In this document: positions 18,988 through 29,122 of the stretch, in pieces
Layout: every line of letters starts with the position of its first letter
Numbering within the stretch: position 1 is the stretch's first letter
Assembly (NCBI GenBank): GCA_958295985.1
Contig: OY282432.1
Coordinates: forward strand, 1,674,001 to 1,738,000
Direction of reading: 5' to 3'
DNA: 64,000 nucleotides
Source: an uncultured Candidatus Binatia bacterium
GTDB lineage: Bacteria; Desulfobacterota; Binatia; UBA9968; JAJDTQ01
Position numbers and translations under genes: made by a program
The notes under the pieces: model-generated
What the model was told of the DNA's origin: nothing
Databases searched by the model: none
Seen by the model: only the letters and a program-made list of their open reading frames with translations

Positions 18988-19913
18988 GGACCTCCGCTCT
19001 TTCCTTGCTCCGCCTTCCGATGCTTGTTTACTAGGTATGCGGCAAAGGAAGCACAGGCCCCGAACATGAACATCGCGTCGTCCAGATCGACATCCGGCGA
19101 ATCCTTATCGAGCAGTGGATGTCGGATTCCTTGTTCGTCGTTCGTGTAACCGTACAGCTTGGAGAAAGCTTCTTTGAGTGCCGGATGCTTCAACACACCA
19201 CTTCTCTGCAAGGAATCTAGCGCCGGCCCGAGCGTTTTTGCCTCCGGGTCGATCGTGCGCGCGACAGACTCAACGGCATGAATGCTGTCCGTAATCGAGT
19301 TTGCAAATTGGCGTGCGTTGACATTCTCTGCTGCTTGGCGCAAGTGCGTCTCAGCGCCTTTCATTCCCCCGTCACGTATCGTCTCGATAGCTGATCGTGT
19401 AGCCTCGCCTTGCATCCTGGTGCTACGTGGAAAAAATCTAGGCGGAAAGCTTGACGTGTCCAACCAGTAGGCAGCAGTATGTCTTTCGAAGGAACGACGG
19501 ATTTCTGCCGAAAATTTGTTTTGCGCGGCCGCAAGTTTTTGTGCAGTCGCTAGTTGGTATTTTTCGTGCAAAATGAGTTCGACAACATCGAGGACGTTGT
19601 AGAAAGATGATTCTTGTATAATTTCTTTGAAAATATAGAGCACTCTATCGTATCTAGTATTGATTTCGTCTTCGGGTTTATTTAGTAGTCTTCCAAGAAC
19701 GCGTTCGATAAATCGTGTTTCGTCACTTTCGAAAACGGAATATGTGACATTGCCAAATGATATTGATATGAGGAATCGTCGTGTCTCATTCCAGATTTCT
19801 CGTCTCAGATCATCCGAAATCTCCTCCAGACGCATTGGCTCCGGCATAGATTTATAATCATTACGTTGAGAAAATGTCAGGTCTTTGTCAGAACGTTCAC
19901 GATTATCGATCAT
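18984..19913 (-). CDS. AbiJ-NTD4-like protein with HEPN-like C-terminal region
   Basis: N-terminal LTFSQRNDYKSMPEPMRLEEISDDLRREIWN resembles AbiJ_NTD4 (FSxRxGY...DELRxxLWN); C-terminal helical part ITDSIHAVESVARTI...GIRHPLLD; overlaps both mod (11 bp) and res (ATGA). Confidence 0.75.
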   Translation of the reverse strand: MIDNRERSDKDLTFSQRNDYKSMPEPMRLEEISDDLRREIWNETRRFLISISFGNVTYSVFESDETRFIERVLGRLLNKPEDEINTRYDRVLYIFKEIIQESSFYNVLDVVELILHEKYQLATAQKLAAAQNKFSAEIRRSFERHTAAYWLDTSSFPPRFFPRSTRMQGEATRSAIETIRDGGMKGAETHLRQAAENVNARQFANSITDSIHAVESVARTIDPEAKTLGPALDSLQRSGVLKHPALKEAFSKLYGYTNDEQGIRHPLLDKDSPDVDLDDAMFMFGACASFAAYLVNKHRKAEQGKSGGP

Positions 19914-22900
19914 CGTCGGATTCCTCAAACATCAGCTCCCGGAAGACGGGTTCGATGGTTTCGGCGGTCCAGGTCTCGTCGGTTCGTTGCATGGCGTTCA
20001 GGGTTTGGTCGCCGTTGGTGTAGATGATCTCCAATGAGGGAGCCAATCGGTCTCGGTTGCGGTCGAACCAGGCGTCCAGCGCGGCGTAGTCCATCTCGTC
20101 GAGATTGCGCCAGAGGATCAGGCACTTCCGTCCGTCGCCATCCGTGCCGGTGATGGCGAGCACTCCGTCGATCTGTCGTCGGGATTCCACGCGGACGCCG
20201 ATGAGGTAATTGAAGGTCTCGGGCAGATCGACCGGGACTTGGCGGCGTACGCCGTCGCGCACGACGGAGAGGGTGTAAGCGAAGGGGTCCCGGAGCTCCT
20301 TGCCTAACAGGGATGGGCTACCGGAGGTTTCGACACCGAGGGCGTAGCGTAGCCGGTAATCCTCCGCCAGCTCGCGATTTCTGTCCAGTAAATCCTTCTG
20401 TCCATCCGACAACGGCGCCACTACGAGGCTGTCCATCGTATCTTCGTAGGATTCGAGGCGGACGTACTCGAACAACTGGCTGACGCCATTGCGCGAGACC
20501 GGCTTTCCGCTTTTCCAGTCCGGTGAATAGACGACCTTCTTCATGCGCGGCAGGATGATCGTGTCGAAGTGGCGCCCGATTTCCACGAGCGTGTACCGTT
20601 GCCGCCCGCCGTCCTCCCGGTTGAGGTTGACGACCGCATGGCCGGTGGCGCCGGAGCCGGCGAAGAAGTCGAGAACCTGTGCGCCCGCTTCGCCGCCGCC
20701 CGAAGCGCGGATGCAGTCCTCCACCAGCGCAACGGATTTCGGGAAATCGAAGGGGTTGTCCACGAACAATTCCTTGAGCACCCTGGCTCCGTGGTTGGAG
20801 GACGCATACTTGCTGTCGCCCCACCACGTCTTGGGCGTGGACTCCACGTCCATGCGCTGCATGAAGTGGATGCTGATCCCCTCCGTTCCTGAACCGTTGC
20901 CGTTTCTTTGCACACGGTATTCGCCGGCTTCTTGAGAGACCCGCTCCCAACCGCGCTCCCAGTTCTTCTCGATCTTCGTCCCGTCCTGCTCCTTCGCCGG
21001 CCAGACGACGGTTTCGTCCTTGCGAGGCTGCTCCAGGATTCGGTATTCCGAGCTTTGCTCGTCCCATTCCATTTTCGGAATACGCAACGTGTCGTCGTCA
21101 CCGACGAAGATCGGGTAGTACAACTTCGGGCGGTCGGCCCGCCGGTCATTCGTTCCCGTCCGAAGCAGGTTGCGCCAGGCATACCGTCCGCTCTCGTCGG
21201 AGAAGGGATATCTCTGTTTCTCCTTCTCCGTCTTGAGGAGTGGCCCGGGAGCGGCTTTCTCGCCGCCATAGAACAAAGCGTACTCGTGGGTCGGCGACAG
21301 CTTTCCGACCGACGTCCGGCCGATCGGCGTCGAGCGAACCGGGGCGACGCCGATTTCCTTGTCGAACACATCCTGCAACAGTGCGCGCAACCGCCAGACC
21401 TCTTCGTCGTCAATGGCGCAACAAAGAACACCATCTTCAACCAGGAGCGTCTTGGCGAGCGGCAACCGGTTTTCCATCAGCGATAGCCACGACGAATCCT
21501 TGAGATCATTCTTGTACAGGATCGACGATGATGCCGTGTTGTACGGCGGATCAATGTACACGCACTGCACCTGCCCCCGATACTGTGCCTGCAGCAGGTT
21601 CAGCGCCTGGAAGTTCTCTCCGTGCACCAACAGCCCGTCCGTCTGCTCGTCCAGCGGTCCGGCGTCGGAGAGGGCGGCCAGCAGCCGGTCGGTGAAGTCC
21701 CGGTCGAAGTGCCGCGTGTCGAGCACCAGGAAGGGGTTGGCCCTGAGGAAGTCCACGCTCGGCGGATCGCTCCAGGCCCTGTTGCCGTTCGTCAAATCCC
21801 CCGCTATCTCATCGACCGCGAACAACTCAACCCATTCCTCGCACTGCGCGGCGTTGGCGGCGACCTCCGGGTAGAGCGTTTCCGGCACGCGGTCGAGCGT
21901 CACGCACCAGTTCGTTTCCAGCACGAACTTCTTCTTGAGCCAGAGCCGCTTCTGGAAGTCCTCCAGTTGGGCCAGGAAGTCGATGATCTTCCCGCCGACG
22001 TGGCGGATCGCCCGCACCCGGGCCAGGGCGCGGTCCAAGCGGGGGGCGTCGCCCTGTTCCAGGTCGTCCAGGTTCAGGACCTCGGTGTTCAGGTAGAGGT
22101 CCAGTTCCCGACGCAGGAAGCCCCCCAGATCCTTGTGGATGAAGTAGTCGAAGCTGTTCTTTGCCGTGTACCGATCGACGTGCTTTTCGAGCAGGGTGCG
22201 CTCGCCGTTGGCGTTCGTCGGGGCCGGCGCGGTCAGCGCAGCCCGCCAGTCCGGTTCCACCGCGTTCAGGACCCGTTGGACCGTCGCCTCGTTGATGCGG
22301 CTCTGTTGCGAGCTGCCGTTGCCCGGCCATCGTTTCTTCTCGCCTTCCGTCAGCGGCCGGTGCTCGAAACGCACCACCAGTTCGCCGTCCTCGACCGCGG
22401 CTGCGCGCTTGCCGCCCGCAAGCACGAAGCGGCGCTGCCGGCCGTTGGCTTCCTTGACGTTGTCCTTCTCGTTGTCGGCTGCGGCGATCTCGAAGCGCAC
22501 GCGCCGCGCCGCCTCGCCCGCGCCCATCGTGAAGGCGTAGCTGGCGTAGTTCTCCGTCGTCTTGACGTAGTACTGGTCCGCGTTGGCCCAGTGGAGTTTC
22601 ACTTCCTCGCCGTCGTAGGGAATGAGGTAGGCGGACCGACCGCCGCTCGAATAGCGTCGCTGCGAGACGAAGTCGCCCTCGGTGTAGTAGCGGGCGAAGA
22701 AGTTGGCGAGGTGGTTGTAAACGTCGGCCTCGGCGTCCGCGTCCTTCTTCATCTCGGCGAGCCGTCGGTTCAGCTCGGCGATCCTGGGCGGAGTTTTGAC
22801 ATCGGGGTCGAGGCCCAGATCCCGGGCCTGTTTGCGGGCGGCCTTCAGTTCCTCTTCCAGCCGGGTCCGTTCTTCGTTGTCGGTGAGCCGCAGCGCGTCC

Positions 22901-23094
22901 TTGACCTGCGGCAGCAGGTCCCGGTCCAGAAACGTCGTGACCTCCGCGGCCTTGAGGTTCATGATCCGGTACAGGCCGAAGTCCAGGTCGCCGCGGTCGA
23001 GTTGGAACATCTCGTGCAGCAGGGTCTTCAGGCGGTCGAGCTTTTCCCCGGAGCCGGGTGCCGGCGCGGTTTGGGAAGGCGTCGAATTGCTCAT
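19903..23094 (-). CDS. mod: Type III site-specific DNA-methyltransferase, Mod subunit
   Basis: Motif IV VYIDPPYNTASSSILYKNDLKDSSWLSLMENRL; motif I VLDFFAGSGATGHAVVNLNREDGG; 1063 aa. Confidence 0.93.
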   Translation of the reverse strand: MSNSTPSQTAPAPGSGEKLDRLKTLLHEMFQLDRGDLDFGLYRIMNLKAAEVTTFLDRDLLPQVKDALRLTDNEERTRLEEELKAARKQARDLGLDPDVKTPPRIAELNRRLAEMKKDADAEADVYNHLANFFARYYTEGDFVSQRRYSSGGRSAYLIPYDGEEVKLHWANADQYYVKTTENYASYAFTMGAGEAARRVRFEIAAADNEKDNVKEANGRQRRFVLAGGKRAAAVEDGELVVRFEHRPLTEGEKKRWPGNGSSQQSRINEATVQRVLNAVEPDWRAALTAPAPTNANGERTLLEKHVDRYTAKNSFDYFIHKDLGGFLRRELDLYLNTEVLNLDDLEQGDAPRLDRALARVRAIRHVGGKIIDFLAQLEDFQKRLWLKKKFVLETNWCVTLDRVPETLYPEVAANAAQCEEWVELFAVDEIAGDLTNGNRAWSDPPSVDFLRANPFLVLDTRHFDRDFTDRLLAALSDAGPLDEQTDGLLVHGENFQALNLLQAQYRGQVQCVYIDPPYNTASSSILYKNDLKDSSWLSLMENRLPLAKTLLVEDGVLCCAIDDEEVWRLRALLQDVFDKEIGVAPVRSTPIGRTSVGKLSPTHEYALFYGGEKAAPGPLLKTEKEKQRYPFSDESGRYAWRNLLRTGTNDRRADRPKLYYPIFVGDDDTLRIPKMEWDEQSSEYRILEQPRKDETVVWPAKEQDGTKIEKNWERGWERVSQEAGEYRVQRNGNGSGTEGISIHFMQRMDVESTPKTWWGDSKYASSNHGARVLKELFVDNPFDFPKSVALVEDCIRASGGGEAGAQVLDFFAGSGATGHAVVNLNREDGGRQRYTLVEIGRHFDTIILPRMKKVVYSPDWKSGKPVSRNGVSQLFEYVRLESYEDTMDSLVVAPLSDGQKDLLDRNRELAEDYRLRYALGVETSGSPSLLGKELRDPFAYTLSVVRDGVRRQVPVDLPETFNYLIGVRVESRRQIDGVLAITGTDGDGRKCLILWRNLDEMDYAALDAWFDRNRDRLAPSLEIIYTNGDQTLNAMQRTDETWTAETIEPVFRELMFEESDDDR

Positions 23095-23289
23095 GGCAGG
23101 ACCGCTGGGCATGTCCGATCTGTTGGTGGATTCAAGGCCCGGGGTCGGGCCTTCGATCATGGGTCGTAGTCTATAACCGTTGTCGAGGTCCTTCAAGAAC
23201 CCGTCGTCTTTGACAACCAACCACCCGTGCCACATACTGCGATCCAACTACGAGACACTGCGGTCCGACTACGAGACCGAGGAGGGACC

Positions 23290-24357
23290 ATGCTTCGAAT
23301 TACTCTGTCTTCACTGTTGCTCGCCGCGTCCTTGAGCGCGGGGTTGCCGGCTCTTGCCCGCGGCGAGAGCAAGGCCGTCGAGGCCGATTTCAAGGGCAAG
23401 ACCATCACCATGATCCTGGGCACCCGGCCCGGCGGCCGCCGCGACCGGATCGCGCGCACCATCGCGAAACACCTGGCCGCCAACCTTCCGGGAAAGCCGA
23501 CGGTCCTGGTGCAGAACATCCCCGGCGGCAAGGGCATTCCCGCCCAGCTCAAGTTCTCCAAGTCCAGGCCGGACGGCAGCGTGGTGGGTGTCGTGGTGTC
23601 GTCGGACATGGAAGCACCCTATTTCGGCGCTCCCGGGGCTACGTACAAGCCCCGTGAATACGAATGGATCGGCTCCGTGAGGACCGGCAAGCAGCGCAAC
23701 GTGCTGTTCACCACCCGGAAGTCGGGCTTCGAGAACATCGACGACCTGCGCAGCCGGGAGGTCGCGCTGGGCGCGCAGGGCGTGGGGCATCGAAGCTACC
23801 TCTACGGCCGGCTCATGGCCGAGGTGCTGGGACTCAAGGTCCGGTGGGTCCTCGGATACTCCACCCCGGAAATGTATCTGGCCATGGAAAAGGGCGAGAT
23901 CGACGGACGCGTGAACGACTCGGCCTCGTTCAAGCGTGACCGGCCGGACTGGATCGAGAAGCAGCAGGTGGTGGCTCACGTGGCCATGACCCTGCCGGAT
24001 AATCTCCCGCCCATACCGGACCCGTTGTTCGCCAAAACGCCGGCGCTGATCACGTTCACGGACAAGGAGGTCCACAAGAACCTCATCAGGAAGATGAACG
24101 CGACGAGCCGGCTCGGCGGCAGCGTGGCGCTCCCGCCGGGAACGCCGGAGCCCATCCGGGCGGCCTTCGAGAAAGCGCTGGTGACCGCGGGCAAGGACCC
24201 GAGTTTCAAGAAGGACTGGGAGAAGTTCGTCGGCATCCGGCCCTATGCCGGCGTGGCCGGCAGCGCCGACGTGTGGGAGGCAGTGAAGATCTATACCGAC
24301 TGGAAGCCCGAGATCATGAGCGAGTTCAAGCGCCTGGGCCACCAGGCGCCCAAATAG
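23290..24357 (+). CDS. Tripartite tricarboxylate transporter substrate-binding protein (TctC/Bug)
   Basis: Signal peptide; DFKGKTITMILGTRPGGRRDRIARTIAKHLAANLPGKPTVLVQNIPGGKG. Confidence 0.88.
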   Translation: MLRITLSSLLLAASLSAGLPALARGESKAVEADFKGKTITMILGTRPGGRRDRIARTIAKHLAANLPGKPTVLVQNIPGGKGIPAQLKFSKSRPDGSVVGVVVSSDMEAPYFGAPGATYKPREYEWIGSVRTGKQRNVLFTTRKSGFENIDDLRSREVALGAQGVGHRSYLYGRLMAEVLGLKVRWVLGYSTPEMYLAMEKGEIDGRVNDSASFKRDRPDWIEKQQVVAHVAMTLPDNLPPIPDPLFAKTPALITFTDKEVHKNLIRKMNATSRLGGSVALPPGTPEPIRAAFEKALVTAGKDPSFKKDWEKFVGIRPYAGVAGSADVWEAVKIYTDWKPEIMSEFKRLGHQAPK

Positions 24358-24369
24358 ACAGTGACATGG

Positions 24370-24399
24370 GCAGGGGACGGGTTTGAAACCCGCCCCTGC
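24370..24399. repeat. REP-like palindrome
   Basis: gcaggggacgggtttgaaacccgcccctgc, a near-perfect inverted repeat; a related copy lies at 3180-3206. Confidence 0.6.
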
Positions 24400-24467
24400 A
24401 CCCCTTTGTCATGCGTGCGTCCCGGCGCGCATGCTTCAGGCCAATAGGTCCGGATCCATAGGTCCAA

Positions 24468-26459
24468 ATGCTTGAAGCCGCCTTCCAGGGTCTACAGAAT
24501 CTCCTGTCGCTGAATGTTCTGATCGGGATGCTCGCCGGTGTCTGCGTCGGCACCTTTACCGCGGTGACGCCGCAGGGCCTGGGCACCCCGCTGATGTACG
24601 CCCTGTTCCTGTCCATGGTGACCCAGTGGGACCCGCTGGTGGCCATCGCCTTCCTGGTGGGCATGGACGCGGTCAGCAGCACCTGCAGCGCCTACCTGCC
24701 GGTGCTGTTCGGCATTCCCGGCGGCGCCGGCTCCCAGGCGACGGTGCTGGACGGCTATCCCATGGGCCGTAACGGCGAGGCCCGCCGGGCCCTTGGCGCG
24801 GCCTTCACTGCCGGCATCCTTGGGAGCCTGGTCGGTACACTGACGCTGACGGCCGCCATTCCGGTGGCTCAGGCGCTCATTCTGTTCCTGGGGTCTCCGG
24901 AGCTGTTCATCGTGTCGCTCTGGGGCGTCAGCATGGTCTCCGTCCTGGCCGGACCGCGCCCCATCAAGGGCCTGATGGCCGGCGCCATGGGGTTGGTGAT
25001 CTCGGTCGTGGGGATCCAGCCCCAGTCCGGCGTCATGCGCTTCGTGTTCGATCAACCCTACCTGCTGGAGGGTGTGCCGCTGACCGTGGCCACGCTGGCG
25101 CTTTTCGGGGTGCCGTCCGCCCTCGGTCTCGCACTCACCCGGGTGGGCGTCGAGCGGGAGCCGGCGCCGCTGGCGGGCCGGCTGCTGGACGGTATCCGGG
25201 ACGCCTTCCGCAACGGCTGGCTCGTCGTCCGGTGCAGCTTCCTCGGCGTCTGGGTCGGCATCGTCCCGGGACTGGGGGCCCAGGTCGTGGACTGGCTGAG
25301 TTACGGTCACGCCGCCCAGACCTGCAAGGGCGCCAGGGAGACCTTCGGCAAGGGCGACGTGCGCGGGGTGATCGCCCCCGAGGCCTCCAACGACGCCAAG
25401 GACGGCGGCACCCTGATTCCGACGCTCACGTTGGGCGTGCCGGGCAGCCTGGTTTCCGCGCTTTTTCTCTTCGCCCTCACCACCATGGGGTTCGCGCCGG
25501 GGCCGTTCATGCTGGAGCGCAACGCCGACGTGGTCTACAGCATCATCTGGGTCCTGGGCATCGCCAGCGTCATCGGCGGATGCCTCGGCCTGATCTTCTC
25601 CAGTCAACTGGCCAGGCTCGCCGAGCTGCGTTACTCCATCATCGTCCCCTCGATCCTGGGCTTCGTGCTGATCGGCGCGATGAACGCCAACCAGAGCCCT
25701 CTGGACCTGGTCATGGTCGTGTCGTTCGGTTTTGTCGGCTACTTCATGAAGCGCTTCGGCTATCCCCGGCCGCCGCTGATCCTGGGCATGATCCTCGGCA
25801 TCATCATGGAGAAGTACCTCTACATCTCCACCGCGCGCTACGGCTTCGACTGGCTGGGGCGTCCGTCGGTGCTGGTGCTCCTGTGCGCGGTGGCGGCGAC
25901 CCTCGGCTACACTCTCTGGAGCCGGAGGGAACGGGGCGCGGCATCCGGCCGGGTTCGAGCAGGGGAGGGCGCCCCCACGGGTTTCCGCGTCAACTGGGAG
26001 ACCCTGCTGGTGCTGGGTTTCCTGGCGTTCTTCCTCCTCGCCATACGGATCGGCTTCGAGTGGCCGTTCATCGCCAAGCTCATGCCGGTCTACATCGCCG
26101 CGGTCCCCGGCGCGGCCCTGGCCCTGTGGCAACTCCTTCGGGTGAGCACCGGCCGGGAGCAGGCCGCGCCCGGCGGCATCGAAATGGATGAAGGCTTCAG
26201 CCGGCATCTGGCCCCCACGGTAGAACGCCAACGCACCGTAGTGTTCTTTGCCTGGTTCGCAGGCGCGGCGCTGGCGGTATGGCTCCTGGGAATCACCGTG
26301 GCGGTCCCGCTCTTCATCTTCCTCTACTGCCTCATCGAAGGGGGAGAGAGGCTGCGGGTCGCCCTGCTCATGGCCGCCATCGCCTTTCTCCTGGTCTGGG
26401 GCCTCTTCGAAGGCGTGTTCAAGGTGCTGTGGCCGGACGGAGTGCTGTTCGGGGGTTAG
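24468..26459 (+). CDS. TctA permease fused to a C-terminal TctB-like domain
   Basis: TctA: GTFTAVTPQGLGTPLMYAL...VLFGIPGGAGSQATVLDGYPMGRNGEARRALGAAF; C-terminal TctB-like segment from about VNWETLLVLGFLAFFLLAIRIGF onward. Confidence 0.9.
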   Translation: MLEAAFQGLQNLLSLNVLIGMLAGVCVGTFTAVTPQGLGTPLMYALFLSMVTQWDPLVAIAFLVGMDAVSSTCSAYLPVLFGIPGGAGSQATVLDGYPMGRNGEARRALGAAFTAGILGSLVGTLTLTAAIPVAQALILFLGSPELFIVSLWGVSMVSVLAGPRPIKGLMAGAMGLVISVVGIQPQSGVMRFVFDQPYLLEGVPLTVATLALFGVPSALGLALTRVGVEREPAPLAGRLLDGIRDAFRNGWLVVRCSFLGVWVGIVPGLGAQVVDWLSYGHAAQTCKGARETFGKGDVRGVIAPEASNDAKDGGTLIPTLTLGVPGSLVSALFLFALTTMGFAPGPFMLERNADVVYSIIWVLGIASVIGGCLGLIFSSQLARLAELRYSIIVPSILGFVLIGAMNANQSPLDLVMVVSFGFVGYFMKRFGYPRPPLILGMILGIIMEKYLYISTARYGFDWLGRPSVLVLLCAVAATLGYTLWSRRERGAASGRVRAGEGAPTGFRVNWETLLVLGFLAFFLLAIRIGFEWPFIAKLMPVYIAAVPGAALALWQLLRVSTGREQAAPGGIEMDEGFSRHLAPTVERQRTVVFFAWFAGAALAVWLLGITVAVPLFIFLYCLIEGGERLRVALLMAAIAFLLVWGLFEGVFKVLWPDGVLFGG

Positions 26460-26545
26460 CTGCATCGGTGCGGCTTGACACCGTGCGCACTTCTTCGATA
26501 TACGACTGGTTCAAACGTAACACGTGAATAGTTAAGGAGGTTTTC

Positions 26546-27580
26546 ATGAAGCCAGCCGTTCCGGCCCTTGTCGCAGGAGTGCTTTTGTGTGTCACCGTGG
26601 CGGTCGCGCCCCCGGCTGTCCAGGCCGTGGACTTTTCGGGCAAGACGTTCGTGGTGATGGTGGCGTCGAGCCCGGGCGGCGGCACGGACACCACCGCACG
26701 GCTCGTGGCGCGTTATTGGAGCAAGTACCTGCCCGGCAAGCCCGAGGTGGTGATCCGCAACAAGCCGCTTCAGACGGCAGCCGCCAATTTCTTCCAGCGC
26801 AAGACGCGCCCCGACGGTTTGACCACCGCCGTGTTCGCGGGCGGCGGCAGTCTTTCGCCGGTGGCGCGCAAGGCGTCGTCCGTCCGTTATGACCCGTTGA
26901 GTTGGGAGTACATCGGCTCCATCGAGCGCGGGCCGTCGGTGCAGTTCGTCCGCAAGAGCGCTTTGGCCCGGCTCGAGGATCCCTCGGCGGCGCCGGTGGC
27001 CGTGGGCTCTTCCGGGCCGGGCTATCGGCCGTCGGACGCCATGGCGGTCTACGGGGCGGAATACGGCGGCTGGAACATCAAGATCGTGCACGGCTATCCG
27101 AGTTCGCGGGACGTGTACCTCGCTTATGAACGGGGCGAGGTGGACATGTTCGGCTCCGGCACTTCGAGGATCATCCGGCGCTTTCTCAAGGGCGACGCGG
27201 TGGCGCTGGCCGTCCACGAGAAAAGGGCGGACTTCGCCGACGTGCCTACGCTGGAGGAGCTTCTTGGCGACAAGCTGCCCAAGGGGATGGCGCGCAAGGC
27301 GTACCGGATCTGGTCCGGTCCGAGCTCGGTGGACAAGTACTTCGTGCTGCCGGCCAAGACGCCCGCGACCGTCGTGACGGCGCTGAGGGCGTCCTTCGAC
27401 AAGGTGCTGGCCGACCCCGGTTTCCAAAAGGACGCCGGGAAGATCCTCGGCAAGGGCTACCGTCCACTGACCGGGCCCGACACCAAACAGTTGATCAGGG
27501 ACTCGCTGGTGATTCCCGACGAAGTCATGAGCTTCAACCGGAAGCTCCGCGAGAAGCACGGCCTGCCGGTCCAGAACTAA
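26546..27580 (+). CDS. TctC-family substrate-binding protein
   Basis: Signal peptide; VDFSGKTFVVMVASSPGGGTDTTARLVARYWSKYLPGKPEVVIRNKP. Confidence 0.88.
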   Translation: MKPAVPALVAGVLLCVTVAVAPPAVQAVDFSGKTFVVMVASSPGGGTDTTARLVARYWSKYLPGKPEVVIRNKPLQTAAANFFQRKTRPDGLTTAVFAGGGSLSPVARKASSVRYDPLSWEYIGSIERGPSVQFVRKSALARLEDPSAAPVAVGSSGPGYRPSDAMAVYGAEYGGWNIKIVHGYPSSRDVYLAYERGEVDMFGSGTSRIIRRFLKGDAVALAVHEKRADFADVPTLEELLGDKLPKGMARKAYRIWSGPSSVDKYFVLPAKTPATVVTALRASFDKVLADPGFQKDAGKILGKGYRPLTGPDTKQLIRDSLVIPDEVMSFNRKLREKHGLPVQN

Positions 27581-27652
27581 CGGTCCGCCGGGTCTGAGGC
27601 CCCCACCCCGACCCTCGCCGGCCCGGGTCCGGGGGGAGGGACGATCGAAACC

Positions 27653-29122
27653 ATGCTCGACGCTGCTTGGCAGGGTCTTTCGGGCATACTCGCGCCCGAG
27701 CCCATGCTGCTCCTCCTCTTCGGCGTCCTCCTGGGTACCTGGGGCGGCGCCCTGCCGGGTGTGGGCGGGCCGTCGCAGCTCGCGGTGGTCCTGCCCTTCG
27801 CGATGGTCATGGAGCCCTTCAACGCCATCGCGTTCCTCATCGGCGTCACCACCGTGGGTAACACCGGGAACACCTTCACCTCCGTGCTGGTGGCCGTGCC
27901 CGGCGGCTCCGGGGCCCAGGCCACCGTGCTGGACGGCTATCCCATGGCCCGGAACGGAGAAGCCGCCCGAGCCCTGAGCGCCGCATTCATGGTGTCGATG
28001 CTCGGCGGCATCTTCGGCGCCTTCGTGCTGTTTGCCTCGCTGCCGGTGCTGCGGGAGATCGTCCGGAGCTTCGGCTCCCCCGAGCTCTTCATGTTCACCA
28101 TCTGGGGGCTCAGCATGCTGGGGACCATCAGCTCGGGTGCGCCCCTCAAGGGGCTCACCGCGGGCATCCTCGGCGTCCTTCTTTCGACCATTGGGCAGGA
28201 TGACAAGTCCGGGGTGATCCGCTTCGACGTCGGGCTGCCCTATCTCTGGGACGGCGTCAGCGTGGTCCTCATCTCGCTCAGCATCTTTGCCATCCCGGAG
28301 ATGATCGCCCTGGCCGGCCGCAAGGGCCGGGTGGCCGAGGTCCAGAAGCTTGGCAGCGGTCTGCTGGAAGGTATCAAGGACGCCTTCCGCCACTGGTGGC
28401 TGATGATCCGCTGCTCGGCCATCGGCGTTTGGGTGGGGGTCCTGCCGGGTCTGGGGAGCGACGTGGCGGACTGGTTCGCCTACGCCCACGCCCGGCAGAC
28501 CGAAAGGAACAGCGGGGGCTTCGGCAGCGGCGACGTGCGCGGGGTCATCGCGCCGGAATCGTCCAACAACGCGAAGGAGGGTGGGGCGCTCATCACCACG
28601 CTGGCGTTCGGCATCCCCGGCAGCACCTCCATGGCGTTGCTGCTCATCGCCTTCGTGGCGGTGGGCCTGACGCCGGGGCCCGAGATGCTCACCGATCAAC
28701 TGGGCTTCGTCTTCAGCATCATCTGGGCGCTGGTGTTCTCCCAGATCCTGGCCTCCGCGGTGTGCTGGGTGCTGGTGAAGCCCGCGGCGCGCATTTGCGT
28801 CCTGCCCTTTTACGTGCTGGTGCCGTTCATCGTGGCGCTGGCGTTCCTCAGCGCCTTTGCCGCCAACTTCGATATCGGCGACCTGGTGGCGCTGTTGTCG
28901 CTTTCGCTGCTGGGTTACCTGCTGAAGATCTTCGGTTGGCCCCGGGCGCCGGTGGTGCTCGGTTTCGTTCTGGGCCGCAAGATGGAGCTCTATCTGTGGC
29001 TGGCGGTGGCGCGTTACGGCATGGGGTGGGTGTTCCGCCCCGGGGTCATCATCCTGTCCCTCCTGGTGGCGGGGACGCTGGTCTTTCCCATGATCAAGGC
29101 GCGGCGCGCAGCGGTTTCATGA
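27653..29122 (+). CDS. TctA-family permease
   Basis: GTWGGALPGVGGPSQLAVVLPFAM...VPGGSGAQATVLDGYPMARNGEAARALSAAF; RGVIAPESSNNAKEGGALITTLAFGIPGS. Confidence 0.93.
   Translation: MLDAAWQGLSGILAPEPMLLLLFGVLLGTWGGALPGVGGPSQLAVVLPFAMVMEPFNAIAFLIGVTTVGNTGNTFTSVLVAVPGGSGAQATVLDGYPMARNGEAARALSAAFMVSMLGGIFGAFVLFASLPVLREIVRSFGSPELFMFTIWGLSMLGTISSGAPLKGLTAGILGVLLSTIGQDDKSGVIRFDVGLPYLWDGVSVVLISLSIFAIPEMIALAGRKGRVAEVQKLGSGLLEGIKDAFRHWWLMIRCSAIGVWVGVLPGLGSDVADWFAYAHARQTERNSGGFGSGDVRGVIAPESSNNAKEGGALITTLAFGIPGSTSMALLLIAFVAVGLTPGPEMLTDQLGFVFSIIWALVFSQILASAVCWVLVKPAARICVLPFYVLVPFIVALAFLSAFAANFDIGDLVALLSLSLLGYLLKIFGWPRAPVVLGFVLGRKMELYLWLAVARYGMGWVFRPGVIILSLLVAGTLVFPMIKARRAAVS

Noticed and set aside
24492-28699. 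Two very long minus-strand ORFs (657 and 747 aa)
   Set aside because: Antisense to the TTT operons; composition is typical of shadow ORFs
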